DNA of 64,000 nt from Mesorhizobium sp. B2-7-2 (GCF_006440775.1 NZ_VFTZ01000012.1:1-64000); one strand, 5' to 3'. Positions 55,224-64,000 are shown, counted from the stretch's first letter. Numbers and translations: made by a program. Notes: a model not told the origin generated them from the sequence alone.

Positions 55224-58200
55224 CGCCCCGCGTCGGAGCGCTCTCTGCTTCTGTAGGAAGTCATGAGGTCCGCTCGGGCTTGATCGGGGTCTTGCCTGAT
55301 GGACGACGTGTTTGCTGCACGCGCTTGCCGCTCCGTGCTGAGGATTTGCGGATTTTCAGTCCTCTGCCTCTTCGCCGGTGTCAACAGCGCTGTGTAGTGT
55401 TCATTGTTTATGATGACTCCCCCGCTGTTCACGCGGTTGCTCCTTTCAAGTGCACTCGTCAGCTCGGCCTGGACGTGGCGAGTCCTGCTCACGTGCCGTT
55501 CAAACGAGGCTGGCGCGACTTGTCGGGCTTGCTGCGCTTGCAACACCGCGTGTCGCACCTGCGACCCGGCTGCTCCAAACACTTCCGCGGGGCTTGCAAC
55601 CTCGTGGGGCAAGCGCCCCTGCCACAGTCGGTTTTGCAGCGCCTGCCGATCGGGGACGAGGGCCTCGAGGTGCAGCGGCCGCTGCGGGTCTGGCAAGTCC
55701 TGGTTCGCCAATCTCTCAACCAGGGAGCGCGTGCCGTCCACCACGAACACGCCGCAATCAACACCGTTGTTCTGCAGGGCCATGGCGGGTGTCACCACGG
55801 TGGTCACGTCCAGTCTGGCTGCGAGCTCTCGTGCAGGCGCGTCATTGTATGGCAGTCCATCGCGACGACGGATGGAGTCGTAGTGATAGGCAACCGCTTT
55901 ATCCCGGTCGCTGCGATCTACGAGCAGCAGCGACCAATGCTCGTTGCGTCCATCATTCCCCGCCGCAGCCATGGGATCGCCACTGTTCACAGGCAGGAAC
56001 ACGAAGTCGGCTGCGACGTCGTTTTGATGATAGATGGACAGCACTATGGGGTCCGGGTCCCGGTCGTGACGGCGCAGTTGCTGGGAGACCAAGGAATCCA
56101 CAAGCCGCGTTCGGGCGGCGAGTGCTGGGTGGTGCATCTGCAGGCTCTGCGCCAGCAACTGGTAATCCCTGCTGATATGGGCGTCACCCAGCAGGTCGGG
56201 GCCGAGCACCGCCCCTTCGGGGAGGTTGAACGAGCCTGACGGAAGGGCTGCGATGTGTGCCTCGGAGGAGGTGGTCAGATCGACCAACGGAACACCGCGA
56301 TAGGTGTCCGACTGCGTCGCTGGCAAGGCGGGTTCTGGAGCCCTTGCCGGTACTGCTGCCGCTGCAGCTTCCCTCATCGCACCGCGATGGACGAGCCAAA
56401 CGGCGTTGCCGCCCTCCGGCGTCAGGGCGGTGTAGCCGTGACCTTTGATATCGAAGTTCCATTCCGGCTTGTCGGCATCCGGCAAGAGGCCATGGTGATT
56501 CAGCAAAGGGAGCATCGCCTCTGGGAGGCGTTGAGTCCCATGGGAGAAGCCGTCGGGGACTGCGGACGAAAGGTCTATAAAGTCCTCGATCGCCGCGGGG
56601 GGCGCCTCAGACCTTGCGGAGGGCGCGGCCCGCTGCGTCCTTCTGATGGGCTCGGCCCCTGTGCCTGGAACGGGTATCCCAGCCAAGGGCAATTCACCGA
56701 ACTGCTGCATGGGGGGCTGCATTGGCACGCGGCCGCCTGAATTGCCGATTTGGCTCGGCTGCTGCTGAAAGGCGACGACTTGCGGCGTATTCAGGGCCGT
56801 CAGCCTCTCCGCTGGCCACAGCGCTGTGGAATGTTCATTGTTGGTGGCGACCCACCGGGGTGGCCGGTGGGCGCCCTGATCAAGCGCATCCGGCAAGGGC
56901 TGTATCTGCTGTTGGCTGGCAGCTAGGACTGGCGGAGCGGCGGCCTGAACTCCGGCCCATCCAGAGTTTGCGAAAGCGTCCGACATGCTTGTGTTGAGGT
57001 TATCCCGTCCAGCGGGCGTGCTTGGGTTGTTGAAAAAAGACGAGGCGGCTTGATCATTCTGCCCTTCCTGGAGCGCGCCGTGCAACCCCTGCTCGATTCG
57101 CACAAGCGCCTCTGTATTGGTTGGCACCACGTCGGCTCGATCATCGAACAGCGATAGGTTCGCCTTGGCAAGCGCGTATGAGTCCGCTTTGCGAATCCGC
57201 TCTAGCGCGTGGCTGAGATAGCGATCGTTTGGGTACAAGCTCTCGGCGATTTTCGCCCGCTCATTGTGATCCAGCCCAGTGATCGTCTGACCCTGTTTGT
57301 TAAGCGCCGCAGAAAATTTGCGAAGACTACGACTATAGATAACACGGGTGCTTGAAGCCAACCCGCTGTCACCGGCCGCTTTTTCCAGGAGGTGCGCGTC
57401 CGCCTTTGCGGGCACCGGCCGGTCAGCAACTGAATAGTCCGGCTCATGATACGCACGCAGGACGTTCAACGCCGTCTTCATATCAGGGTAGTCCGGAAAG
57501 AAAGTATCGAGGTGGTCGACCAGGGATTGGTGATTTGTTAGATCATTCGCTTGGCCGCGCTCGCCGAAATGATTCGCTAATCGGCGAAGCGAATAAGCGT
57601 GAGCTTGAAGCCTACTCTTGCTATAGCCTTGCTGAGAAGCCGCAGCCTGGGCGATCGCCTTATCAATAACGTTCCAGTGTTCGTCGGACACATGGCGATA
57701 GCTGGGGTCACGACGTACTCGAGGCGCGACAGGAGCCGGATTGGAGCGGCGCGGCGCGGCCACGTGCTGCTCAATGCCCACTTGCCGGGCCGGACCCGCA
57801 TCAGGCAAGCGGCCATCGCGGTCCGAGGAAGAGAGCATCGCCTGTGGGACGCGTTGAGTTCCATGGGAGACGCCTTTGGGGAGGGCGAACGAGACGGTTA
57901 TGGAGCTCCCGATCGCAGCGGAGGGCGCTTCAAATTTTGCGGAGGGCGCGGCCTGCACATGCATCCTTCTGATGTGTTCGGCCCTTGCGCCTTGAACGGG
58001 TAGCCCTGCCAATGGCAATTCAGCCAACCGCTGCATGAGGGGCTGCATCGGCACGCGGCCGCCCGAATGGCCGATTTGGCTCGGCTGCTGGTGAAGGGCG
58101 ACGGCTTGCCGCGCATTCAGGGCCGCCAGCCTCTCCGCTGGCCACAGCGCTGTGAAATGTTCACCATTGACGATGACCAACTGTGGCCGGTGGTTGCCCT

Positions 58201-58489
58201 GGTCAAGCGCATCCGACAAGGGTCGGATCTGCTGTTGGCTGGCTGTTACGATTGGCTGAGCGGCTTGATCATCCTGCTCTTGGTGAAGCACGTCGCGGAG
58301 CCCCTGTTCCACTCGCAGAACGGCCCCTTCATTGTGCGCCTCGTCGGCTCGATCATCGAACATCGGCCGGAACGCCTCGGCCACTTGCTGCGCCACGCTC
58401 ACTCGCCGGGCCTCGCCCGCTTGCCGCCCTTCCAAGCCGGCGTCCTGCGGCAAAGCTGTTGCACGGGATGGATTTTTTCGCGGGTCCAC
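55220..58489 (-). CDS. Ulp1/C48-type SUMO-protease-like T4SS effector (Msi059-like)
   Basis: 1089 residues from a GTG at 58489 (GAGG upstream), 12 bp after the virD4 stop. Residues about 20-230 and about 450-680 are two diverged copies of one block (FDDRAD..., ASQQQI.PL.DALDQG.HRP, NSGGRVPMQP, GVSHGTQR/GFSHGTQR). Between them lie SAM-like helical domains (SLRRLANHFGERGQANDLTN). Residues about 780-980 are a C48 protease: His in GRNEHWSLLLVDRSD, Asp in VAYHYDSIRRR, Gln/Cys in LQNNGVDCGVFVVDG. The tail DQARADLMTSYRSRERSDAG is basic, a T4SS signal shared with the other effector. In R7A, Msi059 is a C48-like effector required for its host phenotype. Confidence 0.88.
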   Translation of the reverse strand: MDPRKNPSRATALPQDAGLEGRQAGEARRVSVAQQVAEAFRPMFDDRADEAHNEGAVLRVEQGLRDVLHQEQDDQAAQPIVTASQQQIRPLSDALDQGNHRPQLVIVNGEHFTALWPAERLAALNARQAVALHQQPSQIGHSGGRVPMQPLMQRLAELPLAGLPVQGARAEHIRRMHVQAAPSAKFEAPSAAIGSSITVSFALPKGVSHGTQRVPQAMLSSSDRDGRLPDAGPARQVGIEQHVAAPRRSNPAPVAPRVRRDPSYRHVSDEHWNVIDKAIAQAAASQQGYSKSRLQAHAYSLRRLANHFGERGQANDLTNHQSLVDHLDTFFPDYPDMKTALNVLRAYHEPDYSVADRPVPAKADAHLLEKAAGDSGLASSTRVIYSRSLRKFSAALNKQGQTITGLDHNERAKIAESLYPNDRYLSHALERIRKADSYALAKANLSLFDDRADVVPTNTEALVRIEQGLHGALQEGQNDQAASSFFNNPSTPAGRDNLNTSMSDAFANSGWAGVQAAAPPVLAASQQQIQPLPDALDQGAHRPPRWVATNNEHSTALWPAERLTALNTPQVVAFQQQPSQIGNSGGRVPMQPPMQQFGELPLAGIPVPGTGAEPIRRTQRAAPSARSEAPPAAIEDFIDLSSAVPDGFSHGTQRLPEAMLPLLNHHGLLPDADKPEWNFDIKGHGYTALTPEGGNAVWLVHRGAMREAAAAAVPARAPEPALPATQSDTYRGVPLVDLTTSSEAHIAALPSGSFNLPEGAVLGPDLLGDAHISRDYQLLAQSLQMHHPALAARTRLVDSLVSQQLRRHDRDPDPIVLSIYHQNDVAADFVFLPVNSGDPMAAAGNDGRNEHWSLLLVDRSDRDKAVAYHYDSIRRRDGLPYNDAPARELAARLDVTTVVTPAMALQNNGVDCGVFVVDGTRSLVERLANQDLPDPQRPLHLEALVPDRQALQNRLWQGRLPHEVASPAEVFGAAGSQVRHAVLQAQQARQVAPASFERHVSRTRHVQAELTSALERSNRVNSGGVIINNEHYTALLTPAKRQRTENPQILSTERQARAANTSSIRQDPDQARADLMTSYRSRERSDAGR

Positions 58490-58501
58490 ACTAGCCTCAC
58501 A

Positions 58502-60247
58502 TCAAACGGTATCGTTAAATTCCTGCGCCAATCCACGCGGCGGCTCATCGAGTCGAAAGTCTGTGGAGAGTTCCTCCTCTGCTTCCGTCAACGGTGCCGG
58601 CTCCGGGAGGGCGCCTGTCTGGCCTTCAAAGATGCGTTTCAGAATGCGGTCCGAAAAATATCGCACCTTCCTCAATTGCAATGGTGGCAGACCTTTGATG
58701 AGAACGATCTCGTAGTCGTCGTCGAGCAGCCGAACCTGTTCGGGACGCAACAGCGGTGCACCTTGATGCGAATTCTGAATGTTCCAGTCGAATCTTCGCG
58801 CCTGGCTGTAGGAAATCGATTTGGCTTCAAACGTGTATTCACCGATGGCTTTGGAAATGTAGTTCGGGGTCTCATCATCGGCCGTTGCCATGAACACTTG
58901 CAGGCCGGTATTGCTGAGAAAATTCTGCTTGCCAGCCTCTCCATAAGCCCCTGTCAGTGCCGAAAGGCTTTGGATGATGAGCATGAAACGCCCCTTGTAG
59001 CCCGCGATAGTCGTAATTGCGGTCTCGATCGCCTCCAGCTTACCCAAGTGCTTGAACTCATCGAGCAGGAAGAGAACCTCGTGCTTTTCCTCCGGGCGGG
59101 GCAGCGACCGCTGTAGAATTGAAACGATTTGCTGAAAAAACAAGCGTATCAGAGGCGCGATCACCTCAAGGTCGTTTGGACCAACACAAAGATAGATGCA
59201 CGTTCGGCGACGGCGAAGATCATAGACCGAAAAGTCCGAGCGACTTGTGGCCGCCTTAACAGCGGGATCCGCCCAGAGATTGAGCCCGCCATCGCCGAGC
59301 ACGGAAGTGTAGGAGGTCAGGATTTTTGTGTCGTTCCCGGCCATGTCGTCGAAGATGCGTTGAGCCTCTTTGTTTCGCGTCTCCATGGCGAGTTGCGCGA
59401 AGAGCTTAAACTTTTCCCCCGGCTGGGCGAAGAGATCATAGACGGCGCCGATTGTCGGCGTGCCCCGCTCGATGCAGGCAAGGATCCCCGCGACAAAGAT
59501 ATCTCGCGCGCCGCTGACGAAACCTTCCGCGCCTTCCCCCTTGGCCGTAATCAGGTTTGCGGCCAAGCGGCGGGCTTCGGTGAATTGGAGCTGTGGAGGC
59601 AGCGCAATAAGGTCCAACAGTGGATTGTAGCAGTTCGTGCGCCGCTCCGAATCCAGCGGCGCGAATTTGAACACGTCATCGCCTGCGGCTTTGCGCGCCC
59701 TCGAGGTGAGCTCGAAGAGCTCCCCCTTGACGTCCAGAGCTATCACTGAGCCTTTGAATGTAAGTAGCGTTGGAATGACTACGCCGACGCCCTTGCCAGC
59801 GCGGGTCGGTGCAACGATGAGGCTGTGAGGCTGCTCGCCATTGGTCAGGTAGTAACCAGGCCAGAAAGGGCCACTCGTCTTCCCAAATACCGGTCCTTTC
59901 ACGCCACGGTATCGTCGCAGATATCCGGTGCGTCGCATTTCATCCACTCGAGCCCAACGAGCCGTCCCGTGGTGTTCGAGCTTGCGGCGCAATACGACCT
60001 GCTGAATCAGCAAGACGACCGCGGATGTCGAGAGCACGATAGCCGCGCCCCGATAGAAGACGGGGGTTGCGAAACCCAGATAGAAGGGCGTCTCAAACCA
60101 AAAGGCACGGACATCAAACGCCATCAAGGCCTCGCCGCCACCGCCGTGGAGGAAGGTTGCGTACAGACTTGCCGCACAGAACCCCACGGCGAGCGAGCAG
60201 GCGATGCTAACGGCTATGTTGGGGGTCGTCGTTTTGGTTGAAGGCAT
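58502..60247 (-). CDS. virD4: VirD4 coupling protein
   Basis: 581 residues. T4SS coupling ATPase that recruits effectors. Two N-terminal membrane helices (IAVSIACSLAVGFCAASLYA; GAAIVLSTSAVVLLIQQVVL), Walker A IVAPTRAGKGVGVVIPTLLT at about 150, Walker B VLFLLDEFKHLGKL at about 395, and the conserved FMLIIQSLSALTGAYGEAGK. Followed after 12 bp by the Ulp1-like effector, so it is cotranscribed with it. Confidence 0.95.
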   Translation of the reverse strand: MPSTKTTTPNIAVSIACSLAVGFCAASLYATFLHGGGGEALMAFDVRAFWFETPFYLGFATPVFYRGAAIVLSTSAVVLLIQQVVLRRKLEHHGTARWARVDEMRRTGYLRRYRGVKGPVFGKTSGPFWPGYYLTNGEQPHSLIVAPTRAGKGVGVVIPTLLTFKGSVIALDVKGELFELTSRARKAAGDDVFKFAPLDSERRTNCYNPLLDLIALPPQLQFTEARRLAANLITAKGEGAEGFVSGARDIFVAGILACIERGTPTIGAVYDLFAQPGEKFKLFAQLAMETRNKEAQRIFDDMAGNDTKILTSYTSVLGDGGLNLWADPAVKAATSRSDFSVYDLRRRRTCIYLCVGPNDLEVIAPLIRLFFQQIVSILQRSLPRPEEKHEVLFLLDEFKHLGKLEAIETAITTIAGYKGRFMLIIQSLSALTGAYGEAGKQNFLSNTGLQVFMATADDETPNYISKAIGEYTFEAKSISYSQARRFDWNIQNSHQGAPLLRPEQVRLLDDDYEIVLIKGLPPLQLRKVRYFSDRILKRIFEGQTGALPEPAPLTEAEEELSTDFRLDEPPRGLAQEFNDTV

Positions 60248-60363
60248 TGTTCCATTGCCTGCCGCAGCTCATGGTGCGGCTTCAGACACCGAACCGACGT
60301 CGTGATGTCGCCGCTCGACAGATCGATGCCGAGGCGGGTGGCGCAATGGTTGCATCGCACCAC
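60214..60363 (-). CDS. Short frame with paired cysteines overlapping the virD4 start (uncertain)
   Basis: A GTG-started frame reads VRCNHCATRLGIDLSSGDIT then TSVRCLKPHHELRQAMEQCL and ends at 60214, overlapping virD4. The CNHC pair and a later Cys could bind metal. No RBS is evident. It may be a tiny gene or the end of a lost one. Confidence 0.25.
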   Translation of the reverse strand: MVRCNHCATRLGIDLSSGDITTSVRCLKPHHELRQAMEQCLQPKRRPPT

Positions 60364-60480
60364 CCGGCAGACGTGGTTTTTTGAAAGTTACACAAGTTAG
60401 TGCGTCAACGGCCAGCGACTTGGAAACAGCCAGGCCGTGAACGCAATTCGGGAGAGAAAGCGTCTACTGTTGCCGAGATC

Positions 60481-61347
60481 TCAACGGCCCCCGCGATCCC
60501 TGTTCCTGGTGGACTCCTGCAGGTCCGCTCGGGCCTGACTGTAGCTGCGGTTTATGGCCTGCCCTACTAGACCACCCCGCTGCAGCTGTTCATAGGAGAT
60601 TTGCGTGCCTGTCGCATGAACCGCAGCCTCAAGGCCTGCTATGTGGGCGTCCAGATCCGCATGCCGTTCCTCTGCATGCTGCGGCGGAGGCATTTGCCGC
60701 AAGAGGGGTTCCAGGCCGGGAACTGCGTGAGCTTGGGCCTGCTGATTTGGATCCATCTGGTGATACGCCTGGATAATTGCATTCTGTGCCACCATCCTGA
60801 TGTTGCCGTTCGGATCAGACATCAATTCAACGGCTTGATCAAGAATGCGAGATTGGTTTTCGTTATTGAACTTGCCGAAGTTGGGCGCAACGTTAAGAGC
60901 TCCGAGAGCTTGCGAGGCCGGATCCATGTTGCCAATGCGATTGACAACAGCATCTTGCATGTGTGGCGTTAGGTAATTGGCTATATTGCTGACCGCTCTG
61001 ACTTGCTCCAATGCAACGTTGTCCGGCCGGTACCCCAATTCGGATGTCAGCTTCCAAGTCAGCTCGACGGCTGATCGTCCGAGCTGATTGCCCCGCCTTT
61101 CAAATTTTGCGAGTTCAGTTTCTTGCCCGGGTTGAGTACCCCGAATGGCTGTTCGCGCTTCCTTCCCGAGGCCTTTGAAGCCTGCAAGGTTTCGCGCTGT
61201 ATCGCGCGGGTTAGCGGTTACCAGCCGTTCTGCTACCTGCGTTAATGGCCCCTCTGTAAGGGACAGGATGGTAGAGGGTTCCCTGGCTTGTTCCCTGGCT
61301 TGGGATGAACTTGCAGCTGCGCGTGCCCGTTTGTTATCGCGATCCAT
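60481..61347 (-). CDS. F-box-like T4SS effector (VirF/Msi061-like)
   Basis: 288 residues; GGAG precedes the ATG. Near the N-terminus the stretch LTEGPLTQVAERLVTANPRD and TARNLAGF fits an F-box (LP...L..I...L...D......V), the motif VirF uses to join plant SCF ubiquitin ligases. The middle is helical (VRAVSNIANYLTPHMQDAVV, QSRILDQAVELMSDPNGNIR). The end SYSQARADLQESTRNRDRGG is arginine-rich with the same QARADL tail as the Ulp1-like effector, a T4SS signal. A vir box lies upstream. R7A Msi061 is described as VirF-like. Confidence 0.82.
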   Translation of the reverse strand: MDRDNKRARAAASSSQAREQAREPSTILSLTEGPLTQVAERLVTANPRDTARNLAGFKGLGKEARTAIRGTQPGQETELAKFERRGNQLGRSAVELTWKLTSELGYRPDNVALEQVRAVSNIANYLTPHMQDAVVNRIGNMDPASQALGALNVAPNFGKFNNENQSRILDQAVELMSDPNGNIRMVAQNAIIQAYHQMDPNQQAQAHAVPGLEPLLRQMPPPQHAEERHADLDAHIAGLEAAVHATGTQISYEQLQRGGLVGQAINRSYSQARADLQESTRNRDRGGR

Positions 61348-62593
61348 TGCTCGGTCTCCAAAGTCGTTATTCTACGCATGAGGTTATCACCCAAGCCTGA
61401 CCTGCTGAACCGATATGGTGTTACAGTTGTAGTCTGGCAGAAGGTTCCAGTCTCGTCCCAGCCAAGATGACGAGGCTGGCATCAAATGCCGTGAGTGACT
61501 TCTGCCAAAGCGCATGAATGGTACGCCCCGGCTCTGTCGCCTCCTCCTTCCGGTCGTTGCAAGAGCCCGGGGTGATATCCTCGCGGCAGCTTCTCCTTTG
61601 AGCGCAGGGTGGATGATCGAGCGTTGCTACAACGACCACCGCCCGCTCCGGCTGATCAGCCGCGGCCCGGCAATTTGCGCGGCCGCCAATAGCACCACCG
61701 CGCTTTGCCACCATCCGGCCTTCCTGCTGCAGGCTCATGGCAATCTCGCGACGGGGCCGGTGACAGGCGAGGTGCAAAGGACGGGCGGGAAAAATCGCGC
61801 TGGCGGGCAGCGCGGCATCGCACAATGCCGCCCCTTCTCGGCCCGGCCGCCTGTCGCCTATGAGTGCCCGGCGTTAGCCCCAGCCGCTGGCGAGTCAACC
61901 GTCAGCTGGGCGACAGCGACATGTTCAACGCCTTCGTGCCCGGGGTTTTCTCAACGGGAGGTCGCCTGGCGCAGTCACCCCGGAACGGACGGCCTATTCA
62001 GCGCCAGCTCCGCAGCAACATGACCAGCTGCAATGGCCACGCAGCCTTGCGCTCCAACCGCATTGATGCAGGCGCACCATCGACATTACTTGCTTTGGCT
62101 GCAACATCCCCTCTCCTTCCCCGCCCCACGACGATGCAGGACTCAGGAAAACTTCAGTTACGCAAAGACGGTCAGTTTCTTCAGCTGCACCTCGATCGGA
62201 TGCAAGGGGATAAAGGAGGGTTCAAGTGGCGCCGAAGCGCAGACGCGATGGCATGACTCGCGCACGCAGCCGTCCTGGCCGACAGGCCTGTTCTTGGGCA
62301 CAAGCTCGAATTGAGCGCCTTATCAAGGCTCAAGGAGTTTTCAGGTTACCGTCGCGATCGCGGCGCTATTACGCTCTGAGCACGCACACTTCCGCGCGAT
62401 GCGAAGGCAAACGATACGCTAACTGTCACGCCTGACGGAGTGAATCCGACCGCCATCAAGTATTCTCCAGCGTGCATGTGCAACACGGTGTTTGTTACTC
62501 TTTTTGCCGATGGCCCTCGCCTCGTCGCCGAGCCGGCTCTGTGCTCGTGGTCGCAACTTCAGGTCCCACGCCCTAGGCCAGCCAGGACGTCAG
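61348..62593. other. Stretch with no recognisable gene
   Basis: Apart from the vir box near 61420 no gene is identified. Plus frames (61514-62023 and 61864-62256) and minus frames (61421-61825) are open but lack family features. Probably degenerate DNA. Confidence 0.4.
61420..61431 (-). promoter_or_regulatory. vir box upstream of the F-box-like effector
   Basis: On the minus strand TACAACTGTAAC fits TNCAAYTGNAAY. It is 72 bp upstream of the ATG at 61347, a usual distance for VirG-activated promoters. Confidence 0.6.
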
Positions 62594-62682
62594 TGTCGGC
62601 TGTGGAACAATGTCGGGTTCGGATGGCATGGGCGGCCCACAACGGTTTAGTCAGAGGCTTTTTCTCTTGGCACACTTAGTGC
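62594..62682 (+). promoter_or_regulatory. NifA UAS and sigma-54 promoter
   Basis: TGT-N10-ACA (62594-62609, TGTCGGCTGTGGAACA) is the NifA upstream activator form. At 62668-62682 TGGCACACTTAGTGC gives a perfect -24 TGGCAC and a -12 GTGC with GG-N10-GC spacing. The UAS centre is about 90 bp before the expected start near 62692. Points rightward into sequence with no known gene. Confidence 0.6.
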
Positions 62683-62745
62683 GGCAGATGATCCACAAAC
62701 GCTGCATGGATCCGCGATACAAGGAGAGCAATCGCAGGGACGAAC

Positions 62746-62907
62746 ATGAGAGGGATACATTGCGTGGCCCGCGCCTTCGATCCTGCAAAGCTGCATTTCA
62801 CATCCTGGGCGGGCGACCGCACGTGGAGAGCAACATCGACGGTCAGCGTGTTTTCACGTGGGGAAGTCCGGGACGCGGTTCCAACTTATTTCGGCCTATG
62901 GGAATAG
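62746..62907 (+). CDS. Small ORF downstream of the NifA/sigma-54 promoter (uncertain)
   Basis: 53 codons, MRGIHCVARAFDPAKLHFTS, WAGDRTWRATSTVSVFSRGE, VRDAVPTYFGLWE, with GCAGGGACGAAC before the ATG as a weak RBS. An alternative frame from ATG 62706 to 62975 (89 codons, MDPRYKESNRRDEHERDTLR) is also open. Neither matches a family known to me. The only argument for either is the promoter upstream; the transcript could instead be non-coding. Confidence 0.3.
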   Translation: MRGIHCVARAFDPAKLHFTSWAGDRTWRATSTVSVFSRGEVRDAVPTYFGLWE

Positions 62908-62975
62908 TGAGCCGATCTGCAGCCAGAGCCGAGGCGCAGCGACCGAGATCTAACAGGATCACTGCAAGTCGATGA

Positions 62976-63750
62976 GATCGTAGGATAATCAGGCACGGTT
63001 GAAGACACCAACTATTATAGGAGCATCGACAGCGCCGACCGGTATGCAGGCTTGCTTTCTGACTAGCGTCAGTTTGCTACTTTGAATGAGTCGCACACTA
63101 AAGCATCGTAGAGCTGGCCTAAGTCGCCTCAAGCCGATGCGCGCCGCAAACCATTATTGCTGTGCAGGTGTTTGCAGCCCTGTGCGATTGGGAGACCGCC
63201 TCGCCATGAAGTGGACCAGCTTACTTCTGCTGAGCACATTCAGGCTCGGACCTGTGTCCCGCAAGAAGAGGGTGGTTCGATCCGGCACTGACCCTAGGGC
63301 GGGGGGCTTGTTGAGCCGGTGCCGGACCGAACCGTCTAGGGCAACGCCGGCTATGTCGTGGGAAATTGTGGCTTCGGCGCGGCTAAACCGTGGCGGAAAT
63401 GTGTCGACGATTCACCGTTTCCAACACGCGCGTTGAAAACGTGACTGGACGTTTCGGAAAGCGCCTAGCGCTGCTGGGTTTGGCGGGAGCTGTGCAGATG
63501 GGAGGCTATCCTGGCTGTGAAAATTAGTCGCCCGGTCAGTGTGGCCGGATTTCAGGAAGGGAAAAGCGCGCAAAGTCAATTCGGCGGGACGCGGGGCGAC
63601 ACACAATCGCAAGCCAGCAGGCGCGGCTCGGCTGCGAGGAGTTCGGCCATCTCCTTCTGAAGGCTCAACAGAGGACAGATCAGTCAGGACATGCGGATCC
63701 GAAGCAGAAGTCATGCGCTTCAATCTTGCGGCGTTAGAGACGCCCGCGAT
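62976..63750. other. Stretch with no recognisable gene
   Basis: Only unassignable frames. The segment from about 63520 (GTGTGGCCGGATTTCAGGAA) resembles the non-coding end of rhizobial IS21-like elements, but no transposase is visible inside the window. Confidence 0.3.
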
Positions 63751-63794
63751 TTTCATGACCGGGCAAGGCCGCTTTCATGACCGGGCAAGGCCGC
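63751..63794 (+). repeat. 22-bp perfect tandem direct repeat
   Basis: Two adjacent identical 22-nt copies (63751-63772 and 63773-63794), each beginning TTTCATGACCGGGCAAGG and ending CCGC. Short multiple terminal repeats of this kind occur at ends of IS21-like elements, one possible origin. Confidence 0.75.
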
Positions 63795-64000
63795 GCCGTT
63801 TGTCAGCGATGCCGGAATGTCGGGAGTACTAGGTGAGGCGAGCGCCGCTCGAGAAAATGGAAGCCGCCGCAGGTCATCAGTGCCTTCAAACCAGCTGGCG
63901 CGCTTTGACCAGTTCGGAAAGCGGCGCCAACAGCCAAGTCTTCTATCCGCCGGTACAGCGCCAGAACGCCGCCGGCACCTGTTACGCGGGCGTGGCGACG

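Noticed and set aside
60339..60354. Sigma-54-like TGGC-N-TTGCA motif on the plus strand
   Set aside because: It points against the effector genes into antisense sequence, has no NifA site upstream and lies inside a possible coding frame.
63260..63310. T-loop-like GGTTCGATCC suggesting a tRNA
   Set aside because: No acceptor, D or anticodon stem can be folded around it.
1..64000. CRISPR array or rRNA genes
   Set aside because: No regularly spaced repeats and no rRNA-like sequence were seen.

Overview
The window reads as part of a symbiosis island (integrative and conjugative element) of a Mesorhizobium-type rhizobium. Four things point there: a pantothenate-nicotinate-biotin cluster (panBC, nrtR, nadABC, bioBFDAZ), a complete VirB/VirD4 type IV secretion system with VirA/VirG and two candidate effectors, a TraI/TraR quorum-sensing pair, and nod-box, NifA/sigma-54 and vir-box promoter motifs. 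This combination matches what is known of the Mesorhizobium loti R7A island. The species is inferred from gene content alone.

Layout. 1-6.3 kb is a graveyard: a frameshifted reverse transcriptase, serine-recombinase and phage (tape-measure, P27 terminase) remnants, a thermonuclease-like gene, and small DUF3892/DUF2188 genes set among strong hairpins. 6.3-8.1 kb is a queC-queD-queE operon (minus strand) with a preQ1-I riboswitch-like leader. 9.9-13.7 kb is an exopolysaccharide cluster (glycosyltransferases, pyruvyl transferases, flippase), largely frameshifted. 14.1-15.6 kb holds a truncated short-chain dehydrogenase joined in frame to a secreted-protein gene. 16.2-17.6 kb is traI-traR with a lux-box palindrome. 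17.8-29.3 kb is the vitamin cluster: panBC diverge from nrtR, followed by tightly overlapping nadABC and bioBFDAZ. 29.6-31.3 kb is an MFS exporter.

31.4-36.6 kb is a defence-like locus: a 1354-residue XRE-headed protein divergent from an AbiE antitoxin, whose toxin gene is cut off by a porin pseudogene. A nod box at 37.9 kb points toward an alpha carbonic anhydrase and virA. 41.8-51.2 kb (minus) is virB1-virB11, preceded by a vir-box-like site, with virG on the plus strand at 52.3 kb. IS66 debris (53.2-55.2 kb) separates virG from the secretion cargo: a Ulp1/C48-type effector, virD4 and an F-box-like effector. Both effectors end in the same QARADL tail. The last 2.6 kb has no recognisable complete gene but contains a well-formed NifA/sigma-54 promoter.

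How it fits together: flavonoid/NodD signalling through the nod box could raise VirA; VirA/VirG would act through vir boxes to switch on virB, and probably the virD4-effector operon, to send proteins into the plant cell. Quorum sensing controls island transfer. The vitamin and queuosine genes supply metabolic capacity carried by the island. Many flanking genes are decayed, as expected of accessory DNA.
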